Shown: piece by piece, positions 12,571 to 24,273 of the stretch
Position numbering within the stretch: the first letter of the stretch is position 1
How the letters are laid out: each line of letters begins with the position of its first letter
Source: Brugia malayi
Lineage: Eukaryota; Nematoda; Chromadorea; Rhabditida; Onchocercidae
DNA length: 64,000 nt
Assembly (NCBI RefSeq): GCF_000002995.4
Contig: NW_025062476.1
Span: forward strand, 11,778,501-11,842,500
Reading direction: 5' to 3'
Notes under the pieces: model-generated
Seen by the model: only the letters and a program-made list of their open reading frames with translations
Told to the model about the DNA's origin: nothing
Database searches by the model: none
Position numbers and translations under genes: made by a program

Positions 12571-15376
12571 AATATTTTTATAATATTTGCAATAAAAAAA
12601 GAAAAAAAAGTTTGCTTTTTATAATAAATGCAAAAATCAATCGTTTGCTTTTTTTTAATTAGATTTTTACCCATTTTGAATTTTTTTTTTTTATCATTTG
12701 AGAACAATGGATTTATTAAAATTTATGATTTAAAATTATTTTAGATAATTAATTTCAACTTATAATATATGTGTTATGATTGTGATAAGTTTAAAATTTC
12801 ATTTCAAAAAATAAATTAATAAATAAACATTTTGAAATAGTGAACAATCTCATACTTAAATTTTATTCTTTTTTTTTCCTATCAAAAATTATTGAATTTA
12901 AAATAATATGAAAAATGAGAAGAATGAAATTTGAGATAAATGTTAATTTAATTTATTTGAACATCGTTTTTTTTTTTCGGATTGAAATGAAAAGAAATAT
13001 TAGATTTTTAGTAAAATAAATATTATTTATTTACTAACGATTTGAATTTATTTTTAAGGATATGGAAGTGATCATTTTTTATAATTATATATTATATTAT
13101 TATTTAAATCAAATTTATGTTATGTTATCATCAAAATTTGTTTTTTCTTCTTACTTGTAAAACTAAAATTTCTTTCCTTTTTTTTTTTTGTAAATTTGTA
13201 ATTATAATTTTAATTGGTTATTAGATTGTTTAATTTTACAACTACTATAATTGAATTGAATTAAACAAATATATATATATATATATGATAGTATTAATCA
13301 TTGACTAATTTAAGGTTGATAATTAAATTAATTAATAATTGGGAACATTAATTGAAAAATTGCAATGAAATTTTTTCAAATTTTATAAATAATTTATTTA
13401 ACTTTTTTTTTTTTTTTGTCTACTATATGAAAATTAATTTTTGAAATATAATTCTATCTGTGCTATTTAGTCTAAACGTTTATTTAATTATTAATACTTT
13501 TCTAAACTAATATATGTTTTAACATTTTATTTCATACGTGAAAAATGCGTGAAACGTGCGTGAATTTAATGAAATAAATAATATTTAATAATTATCATTT
13601 TTGATTTTTTTTTTTTTAAGGGAAAAGAATCATTTTTAAACAAATGTCACAAATTCGTGAGAGAAATATATATTTGTATGCAAACTTTAACATTTTTTTT
13701 GCTAACTTAAAAAAATTCAAATTTTTACTTTTTCCATCTTTCTCACCTTTTTTTTTCTCTTTTTTTTTTTCATTTTCCTTACATTTGTATAATTGTTTCC
13801 GAATAATTAATATTCGAAAATTGTATTTTTTCGTTTCTTTTTTTCTTACCTAAATTTTTCTTTTCAAAGAAAGCAAAAAAAAAAAAGAAAAAAGGAAAAA
13901 CTGATTTAAATTAATTTTTTTCATTTTTCATTTCTTTTTTTTTTTTTTTTTTTTGGTATAAAAATATTTTGTTTAAATCATTCAAACAAATTTTCTTATT
14001 TCCGATCGTCCTTCAATGTTTCTTTTCTGAATTTCATATCCGTTTTCTTTTCTTTTCACTTTCTTTTTTTTTTTATAAATTAATTCTTTCACTTACTTTT
14101 GATTTTTTTTAATTTTCTTAAATTCCTTCTTTTTCTCTCTCTCTCTCTCTCCTTTTTCTTCTTTTTCCTTTTTTTTTTTTTCTTTCAAATGTTTTTGTTA
14201 AAAATGCCAGCAATGCGAAATATTTTTGTTCAGCAATGGTTATAACTTCATATGTTTACATTTTTAATAATTTCATTCTCTATCAATTTTATCACTTTCA
14301 AAAAGCTAAAGAGAGAAAGAGAGAGAGAGAGGGAGAGAGAAAGAGAAGAAGAAAGCGATTTCATAAAACTCTAAAATTCTAAGTTTAAATAAAAGTTTAT
14401 TAGAGCATCATTTCCAGTTATTTACGTTCAATAATATCAACGATTTTATTGTTTTCTTTTATGAATTAAATAAACAGTTTATTTCATTTAATGAATTTTC
14501 ATCATTTTATTTTTATTTTCTATCACATCTTACTTTAATATATTTATGTCAGTTTAAATTATATAAAGAATTTAAAACTACTGCGTTTAAATTTTAATGA
14601 TAATGAATTTGTTGAAGGAAAAAGAAGAAGTAATAATTATATAAATTAGAGTTATTTCTTTTTTTTTTTTTTTTATTTCTTAAACTTAACTAAATCATTG
14701 TCATCTTATCATATAACAATGAATTCATGAATTATAATTAAAAACTGTTCATTTTTCGTAAATTTAAATACATATCTAAATGTTTATTGGATAATTACAA
14801 GAAATGGAATTCATATTAAAAAGTAGAAATCAAAAGAAATAAGCTAAAAAAAAGAGAGAAATGTGTACTTTAAAACCTCAAATAACTTTTTAGGATTAAA
14901 GAATTAAAATTAAAAATCATAGATATACTTTAATGCTTTCCGGAATTTTCTCGATCTAAGTACTTTATGAATGAAATAGTAAAAGAATAAATTGCTGTAA
15001 ACTGTAACGAAATAAAGCGATAAATCTAAAATGACACACACACACACTTAAAAAAAAAAAAAAAAAAAAAAAAAACGGATAATGTACATTCCGGTTGAAT
15101 CATGAAATTTCAACGAATTAGCACTAAAACTTTTAGAAATTGTCTGTGATCATATCTTTGTTTTTTTTGTTTTTTTGTTTTTTTTTTTTTTGAAGAAATC
15201 AATTTTACCGAATTATTTATCGTTTAGAGCTGAAACAATTGTGTCGAATAAAGTAGTTAAAACAAAATAAATCCGGAAAAAAAAAAGCAAAATACATATT
15301 TCACTGCTGATTTCAAATTAAAATGAAAAGCTGCAAATTACTGGAAAATGCAGAATGAAGATGAAATGTAACTTAC
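12571..15376. other. AT-rich presumed intron 14 or downstream DNA of perlecan-like gene
   Basis: No exon recognised on the minus strand despite the strong donor of exon 14. Contains CT/GA microsatellites (about 14130-14160 and 14309-14350), a short CA run near 15036 and many homopolymers. Confidence 0.5.
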
Positions 15377-15593
15377 AAGTAACCATCGATTTAGATGGTT
15401 CTTTTTGTACTGGCGGATGACAAAGCCGCTCATCGGAACCATCGGAGCAATCCGTTTTCCCGTCACATTGCGCACTCTTTTCAATACATTCACCGCTAGC
15501 ACACTGATATTGCTCGATGCTACACGTTGTACCTGCTTCAACCACGTCATAGCGTTCACGTGCGTCTGCTTCCGTGTAAAAATCCTTCTCTAC
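15377..15593 (-). CDS. Perlecan-like exon 14: LDLa module 7, last visible exon
   Basis: Acceptor AATTTCAG, donor ACTT|GTAAGT, phase 0 in and 1 out. Encodes [19 protein letters not shown], then a complete LDLa repeat (residues 1295-1329, [10 protein letters not shown]) and a Pro/Lys tail. The strong donor implies another exon, but none is visible down to base 1. Reading through the donor would add only about 20 mostly hydrophobic residues to a stop near 15318. Confidence 0.85.
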
Positions 15594-18500
15594 CTGAAAT
15601 TAATTACATCTAATTATAAATTATAGGAATTGTATTTAACTTCATAAATTATTGCATGGATTATAAGAATTTTAATTTGTAAGAATTGCATGGATAATTG
15701 TGGGAATTGTATAAATTATAAGAATTTTAAATTGTAAGAATTGAATAAAGTATAGCAATTACATAAATTACAGTGATTGTAAATTATTGTAATTGCAATA
15801 AATTATAGGAATTGCATGAGTTTTAGGAATTTTAATTTATAAGAATCACATAAATTATAGGAATTTTAAATTATTGTAATTTGTAAATTATAAGAATTTC
15901 ACAAATTATAGGATTATAGGAATTTTAAATTATAAGAATTGCATAAATTATAGGAATTACATGGATTATAGGAATTTTAAATTATAAGAATTGCATAAAT
16001 TACAGGAACTGTATTTAATTTAAGTTTACAAATTAGAAAAATTATATGCAAGTTTATAAATTATAGGAATTTTATTTCAGTTTACTGACATTTTAAATAT
16101 TTATATTCATTTCTAATTTATGAAAAATCAGAAGAAAAATTAATTGTGCTAATTTTTTTATGCAATGGTAAATTTGATCAATGTGTGAAGCAAACTTAAC
16201 CGATGGTTCATCTAAGGTAATATGGTAAACTGAAAATCACCTCAAAATCAATTTGTAATTTATAATTAAACTATGATCATTGGATTGAAAATGATCAATT
16301 ATAATTTCGATTACAAGTTGATTAAAATTAATAATAGCAAATTATTAATCTTTTAAAATTTTCACAAAAATTATTAATATAAAATATTGAAAAAAAAAAA
16401 GTTTAGAAAAAATAAAATATAAAACGCTGATTATTATTTCATTGTGCTAACACTAAATAATTTAAAATTAGCATTAATGATTAATGAAAATTGAATGAGT
16501 GAATGAATGAAGAAAAAATTACGTTTCTGATTATTTACAAAATCCGGAAAAGTCATAAATTTTACAATGAGCTATAAATTACTTAAATAGATAATTTAAT
16601 AAATTTAAAACATTTGTTAACTTACCTGATTATCCTTATCCAAACCGTAATGTTCGAGCTCTAATCGTCGCTGTTTCTCATCTTCCTTAATTCGAACTCC
16701 ATCTATGGTTAATTGATGTTTCTCATATTCATCTTTTCCTCTTTCCTTTTCCGGTTTCATTTCCTGATCAGTTCTTGATAATTCCTCTAAACGTCTATGA
16801 TCTTCCTCCAAACGTCTACGATCTTCCTCCAAACGTCTACGATCCTCTTCCAAACGTCTACGATCTTCCTTCTCTTCCTCCTCTTTCCGTTTCCGTTCCA
16901 ACTGCTCTTCCTCTTCCGGTTGTCTTTGATGTTGTTCCTCCTCTTCATAACTTTCCTGTTTCTTATCAAAAATTTCATGTCCCTCATCTTCCTCAATTTT
17001 TTCTCCTTTTTCCTGTCGTCTTATTTCTGACTCTTGTCTAATCCTTTCCTGTTCCTGTCGACTCCGTTCATCCTGTTCCTGTCTATCTTCTTGTCCCTCT
17101 TCATACTCTTCCCCTTTTCTTTGCTGTTCAATTTCTTGCTTTTGTCTCTCGCTTTCATAATATTCTTGCCTTATCCTTTCTTGTTCCGCTCTTTCTCGTT
17201 CCTCTTCTCGTCTTCTCTCATGCTCCTGTCTTTCTCTCTCTTGTTCTTGCCTCAATATTTCCTGATGCTCTTTCTCCTGTTTCAATCTTTCTCGTTCCTC
17301 TTCTCGTCTCCTCTCATGCTCCTGTCTTTCTTGCTCTTGCCGTAATCTTTCGTGCTGCTCTTCTTCCTGTTCTTTCTGCTGTCTCAACCTTTCTCGTTCC
17401 TCCTCTCGTCTCCTCTCATGCTCCTGTCTTTCTTGCTCTTGCCGTAATCTTTCGTGCTGCTCTTCTTCCTGTTCTTTCTGCTGTCTCAACCTTTCTCGTT
17501 CTTCTTGTTGATGATGTTCCTCCTCTCGTCTTCTCTCATGCTCCTGTCTTTCTTGCTCTTGCCTTAATCTTTCCTCTTCTTCGTGTTGTCTCTCGTGTTC
17601 CTCTTTTCGTGTACTTTCCCATCTTTCGTGTTTCTCTACATCCTCCTCCTTCCCATACCCTTTCTCTCTCTGCTCAATCTCTTGTCTTCGTCTTTCATTT
17701 TCATAATATTCTTGCCTTATCCTTTCATGTTCTGCTCTTTCTCGTTCTCGTTGTTCTTCTTCCTCTCGTCTTCTCTCATATTCCTGCCGTTCTCTTTCTT
17801 GCTCCTGCCTCAATATCTCTTGCTGTTCTTTCTCCTGCTTCAATCTTTCTCGTTCCTCTTCTCGGCGGCGCTGTTCTTCCTCTTCATGACTTCTTTCCTG
17901 TTCATACCGCTGTCTTTCTTGCTCCTCTCTCAATCTTTCTTGTTCCTCCTCCTGCACCTGACCGTACTCCTGTTTTCCGGTTGTAGTGGCATAAATCGGT
18001 ATTATTTCATCAGGATGCATCGTTGTACCTCTTGCTTGTTGCAGTGCTTGTACAAAATATTCTAGAAATTATTAATTTAAAATGAAAAAAAAGAAAAATT
18101 CATAAAATCATATTTGCCATAATTTTCAAGTAAACTCGACAACATTTTAGAATATTATCAAAGTTAAAATGATTTTTCTTTTTTGCAATAACTGAAATAA
18201 TTTACTGATATAAATTAAGTTATCCATTAATTATGAATTAAAAAATTTTTAATCAAAATTTTGAAATCATTGGTCAAAAATGAAACTAAATGATTTGTTA
18301 ATAAAATTATTAAATTATTAACATACCACAGGTAATCTCATCTGTACCATCATCGCAATCATATTTATGATTACAATGATCAACTTGTGCAATGCATTTT
18401 CCATTTTCACAACGAAACTGATCCGGTTGACATGATCCGGCAGCTATTTCACTTACTGGTTCGCTATGATCATTTGCTAATGTAACCAGTTCATCCTCAC

Positions 18501-21500
18501 CACAATTCATTTCATCACTACCATCACCACAATCGTCAATACCATCACATATTTTCATATAATGAACACATAATGTTCTCCGTAAATATGGACATCTTAA
18601 AAATTTAATTTAAATTATGGAAATTAAAATATTTGTAAAAGAAAAAGAAAAAAAATTAGTGCTATTCAAATGCGTAAACATCATTGCAAATAAATAATTA
18701 TTTATCTTTTTCTTTCTCACCCACTCTCTCTCTCTCTCTCTCTTTCTACAAATATTAAACGTATATGATATGATGGATAATAATACTTTGAAAAATATTC
18801 AAAAAAGTTTTTTTAATCAAAATTTTATCTGTAAAAAATGAATTTGAATACAAACTGCGCTAATATTGGAAAATAGATGTAATTTTATCTTTTATTATGT
18901 AAACTGAAATATTTGCAAAAAAAAAAAAAAATTTGATGTTATTATTATTTTAAATTTTATCTTTTCATAACAATGCAAAATAAACAAATTTATAGCATAT
19001 GAATAATGAATAATTTCATCTTTTATCATAAAAATTAAAAATAATACTATCGTAGTAATTGAAAAGAAATATTTAATCTTTTATCATATTAATAAACTGA
19101 TAAAATTATTCATTTATATAATTTTATCAGTTTTTTATCAAAATTTGTTGCATTTCCTTAGGGATAAAAGTAAATGAATTATTAATTTGTAGATTTTAGA
19201 AATGAATTATTAATCCACTATTCTAGTTAAGCTATTATAATAATGATATGATATGATAAGATAAAATTTTAATCGAAATATTTTCACAAAAAACATTTTT
19301 TCATTTTAGCATTACTAATCAGTGAAATAAATGAATGAGTGAAAATGCTGACCGGAATTCTTGATCCGAGCATTCATCCGTATCTTCTTCATCTTTCTCA
19401 TCAATTCCATTACTATTCTGGTTGCTATGTGATGTTTCATTTGTTTCATGTCTTATTTCTGCTTTACCATAAGTAATTCCGGAATGGTAATTTTCATATT
19501 TTGCTTCATTATGCCGGAATAAATTGCTAGCACCGCTGTCATATGATGAATCACCATTTATTGCTGCTGCTGATAAGCTTTCCGATTCATAATTTGATCC
19601 ATGATTAAGCACATTTTCGTCATCTAATGATAATTCTTGCAAATTATTCGTCCTGTCGTGTTCTATTCCGATAATACGACCGGTTAACTCTTTAAATTGA
19701 TGATTTTCAGACGTATCATAACTCGAAATGTCATTACGCTTATCACTATTGTGATAATTTTCATTTCGGTCATTATCATTAATTGCATTGGTCATGTAAC
19801 TGTAACTGTTTCGCTTATCATTTCCAATCTTTTTATCACCATTATGACCTCTGATAGCTTTATCATGATTATGCCTGATCTTATTATTAGCAGTATGACC
19901 ATTATATTGTCCTGTTTTATGATAATCAGAAGAAAAATATCGATTATCACTTCCATGCTTATTCTGAAATTTCTATCTATTATGATTAATTTCTGATTCA
20001 TAAATATTTTGATTTCCACAATTATCAGTTGATAAAGAAATATTCGTTTATATGAAATTATCAATTGTACAAGTTATCATCCTGAATAGCTCAAGTAGCA
20101 TCTTTTTCTTGCTTAACATATATTTTATTAATACAGTTAATTTCACACCTATAATAATAGCTTTAATATTTTTTATAAAAAAAAAATTTTTTCTTTTAAA
20201 ATTTCTAGATAAATTACTTGAAATATAATATACAAAAAAAGATAAGTAATATTATTGAGAAAATAATCAATAACTACATTTTTATGCAACGATCTGAAAT
20301 TTATAAATCTATGCACTTTCAAAAATTTATTTCTATTCTGTAATTTTAAAATAATTTTAATAAATTATTTAAGAATAGTAAAGTAAATCCGAAATACAAT
20401 ACTAAAGCAATTAAAAAAGTACCTGATTTCTTGTAACTTTTTCAAATTTATTATTAATTTTAGCATTAGTAGCACCTGTCGATGCGAAATGAGCTTGTTG
20501 AGCAGCAATGAAATATTCTAAATGAATTTTAATAATTATCACAAATAATTTATTTTTGAAAATCTTACCATTTCTAAATTCTAATTATTACTTTCAAATT
20601 CAAACATAAGTTTGTTTCATTAGTTCATTGAGGAATGTATTTTTTTTTTATCTATTGAAAAATTATCATTTTAAAAAATTTTTTTTCCAAAAATTTTTTT
20701 TTTTTTTAGAGAAAAAGCAAAAAAAAAAAAAAATATGTACGAAAATTTCTAATTAAACAATAAAAAATTTTTAGGTGTATAAATTTTTTAAAAATGTTGC
20801 AAATAATTATTGCAAAAAAAAAATTGAAATTAAAAAGAAAATGAAATTATTGAAAAAATATACAATGATAAAAATATAAAAAATCTAAAGTTAATATAAA
20901 TATTTAACACAAACAATACTGCTAATATATAAATGAATCTCTTTTTTTTTTTCAATTAAAATTAAAAAAAAAATGATTTTATTACTATTCTAATTTCTTT
21001 TTTTTTTTGACAATAAATTTTTTTTTTTTAAATATTATATTAATTTTTCTAAGTAATATACTCTAAACAATATTTATTTATAGTAATTGGTTTACAAATT
21101 TATACAATAGTTACTATATAGTATTGTATTTTATTTCCTTTTTTTGTTCCTTTTACTTCTTTTGATATTACTTTTTTTTCTAAGTATTACTTTAAATTTA
21201 TTATTAAAATTTAAAAAAATAAAAAACAAAATTAAAAACAAACCACATTTCATTTCATCACTACCATCAGAACAGTCATAATGTCGATTACACGCTTTTT
21301 CACGTGGAATACATTCACCAGAATCACAACTATAATAATTTGTACCACAATTTCCTTTTATCGATCGTTTTTCACTACCTAAATTTAAATTAAAATTTTT
21401 CAAAATTTAAAGTTCGACACAATAGATAATATATATATAACAAAGAAAAAATATTTTATAGAATCGTTTTTTTTTTCCTAATAAAATAACAAAAAATTGT

Positions 21501-24242
21501 TAATAACAAGGAAATTACAAATGCATATGCAAAAAAAAATTGAAAGTTCAACAAAAGTTGAAGGTTAAAGGTTAGTCTTTGTTTAATAAAAAAAAAAAAA
21601 AAAAAAAAAAAACATTAAAAAAAAATTTTTTTTTAATTTTTTATTCTTGCTATTAATTAATTAATATATTAGCAACATAATTTCTAATGGATGAAAAAGT
21701 ATATACATATAAGTATTTAATGTTTATATATAAAAGTAAACTGTAATTTTGCCGAAGGTTAAAGGTTAATCTAATTAACAAAAAAAAAAAAAAAAACATT
21801 TTATAGTATTGTCTGTTGTTATTGTAATTCCAACATTTTCATTGTGTACAACTTTAAATGAAATTTTAATGCTTTTCTTTTACACATAAAATTTGAGCTG
21901 TACCATATTTTAAATCAAAAATTATTTTCATTGTTTTAAGAGAATAACAAATTTGAAGTTTTTAATTACATACAAAAATTAGAAATGCAATAACTAAAAT
22001 TTGCTTAATTTCCTTGGATTTTTTAACTTTAGCAAAATTATACCATTAATATTATTTTATATACTTTAAAATGAAAATTTTGTAAACATTGCTTATCAAT
22101 CTAAACAGATTATTTCAGTGATAGAAATTATTAATAAAAATTAATAATTTTGTAATTTAGTACTTCTTTTGTTTTTTTAATTAGTTTCTTTTTTCTATTT
22201 TGCATATAAGTATAATCATTTGTATGTGAGAAAGTGGGCTAATATTTAAATTAAAAATACTGAATTGCCTAAGGTTATACAAATGCATCATTTGTACAGG
22301 GCACATTTGTAAATGAAACACTTAAACAATTTCAAATTTTAAGAATTATCTAAACTAGTTTATACTTCAAAGAAAAATTGAAAAAAGATTAAATTTAAAA
22401 TTAATTAAGCTCATTAATAATTAAAACTATCAATTTTCAACTGTTTCAACAAAATGATTAGAAGTGTAAATTTAAAGGGTATTATTAATTGATGAACTTA
22501 GTGAAAATGTGATAAAAAATTTTGAATGAAATCAAAGATCAAAAAAAAAAAATGAAATTGAACTTCAAAGGAAAATTGAAAAAAAAAAGTTCATTAACGT
22601 TAACACTAAATCTGTTACTGGATTTTTATAAAAATTATTATTTAATTAATTAATTTAACAATGTTTATAAATTATTTTAATTTAATAAAATAAATTTATA
22701 TTTTTATGCAGTGTAATAAGTTAGAAATGATAAATATACATAAGAAAATCACTAATTACTCATTGCAAATTAACTTATTGTTGTAGGTTAGTAATAAAAA
22801 GTTTCATTCATTAAGTTCTTTTTACTTTAATTAAACCAATTACTTAATTTTCTTCATTTTATTGATTAATTACTTTAATACAGAATCATTATTATACTAT
22901 AAGCTAACATTATTAATTAATTTAATATATCACTTTTAGCTCATTTATCATTTAAAATTAATGATTGTAATTTAATTTAATCTAGCAATATCATTTCTAT
23001 TTAATAATTTAATCTAGAAATATAATTTCAATCTAAATTCACCATTTCATCAATATCTTTTTTTAAACCAGTTTATTATCATCACCTGGTTTACTCTGAT
23101 ATTTTCACTGATAACTTAACAAGATAAGGACTTGATAATAATGTTGTGACGGAATATCACTTCAAAATGTTTCATTTTACTCTTTCATCTAAAAAAAAAA
23201 AAACAAAAATGGAGAAAAAAGAAAATTGTTAGTAAGTTTATATTATACATAATTTAATAATAATATAATTAATAAAGATTAATTAATTAAGATACAACTA
23301 TTTCTTAATTACATAATATATAAATATGGCAATGAAATTATTATACTAATATTTGTTGCAGCATTTATTTGCTATAATTTAAGAACTAAATTAACTATAA
23401 ATATTTATTCAAATTAAAATCAAGAAAAAAAAAATTGTAAAAATTTGGATTAAGAAAAACACTTTAAATTTACGAAATTTATAATTACTAATTGGAAGAA
23501 ATTTCATATTTTTTATGCAAGCCACAATGGCGAAGCTATAACCTAATAAACAAAGGCTATTGTTTTAAATGATTTTAATCCACTTTGTAACCTTAACACC
23601 CATAAGTCCCTCCCAATTTTCTTCTTTACAAAGCCATTCATTATAGTTCCTTGTTTGGTATGACTCGGTTGCGAGGTGTCTAGCTTGCTTATATCTTTAA
23701 ATGTTTTATAACTGAGTTACATTTGTGTGCTATGTATCAATTCATTATTGTAATGTTGTATAATATTTATTGTTAATCTAAGGTTTAATTACCCAACTTT
23801 GAGGTTTGAATAATAAAGTATTTCACGAAGACTGCCACAGTACACGTACATAGAACGGAACCAGTACAAATTCGAGATTCTACCAGTATCGAGGACAGAG
23901 AAGTCAACGATCTGAACCATCAAGAAAGGAAGCTATTTTGTTTCACAAGGAAACAGGGCAGTAAGAAAGAAATTCTAAATTTGCTTTTATAGCATATATT
24001 ATTTTATATATTAATTATTGAATTTAAATTCTTTTTTTTTAACTTTTATACAATTTCTCAATTGGCCTTATTGTAAAATATGTCCTTGAAATTTCATTGA
24101 TAAGTGATTAAATCTGTTAATTGATGCATAATTATTTGATTATAATCATTGAAATTGTGTGGCTAATTTTAAGAGACATTGAAAAAGTTGAATAAAATAA
24201 ATCCTTTAAATGTATTTGTAAAATGTGCTATGACAAAAAGAA

Positions 24243-24273
<31 letters not shown>

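Noticed and set aside
15318..15376. Alternative C-terminus by read-through of the exon 14 donor
   Set aside because: The tail is short and mostly hydrophobic, and the donor is strong (ACTT|GTAAGT); kept only as a refuting possibility.
16775..18065. Plus-strand frames of up to 160 codons over the coiled-coil exon
   Set aside because: They are antisense shadows of the Glu/Arg repeats (CTT/CTC-rich complement reads as Leu/Phe/Ser).
19792..20064. Minus-strand 90-codon hydrophobic frame overlapping exon 11
   Set aside because: Different frame from the phase-consistent exon; Ile/Met-rich reading of AT-rich DNA.
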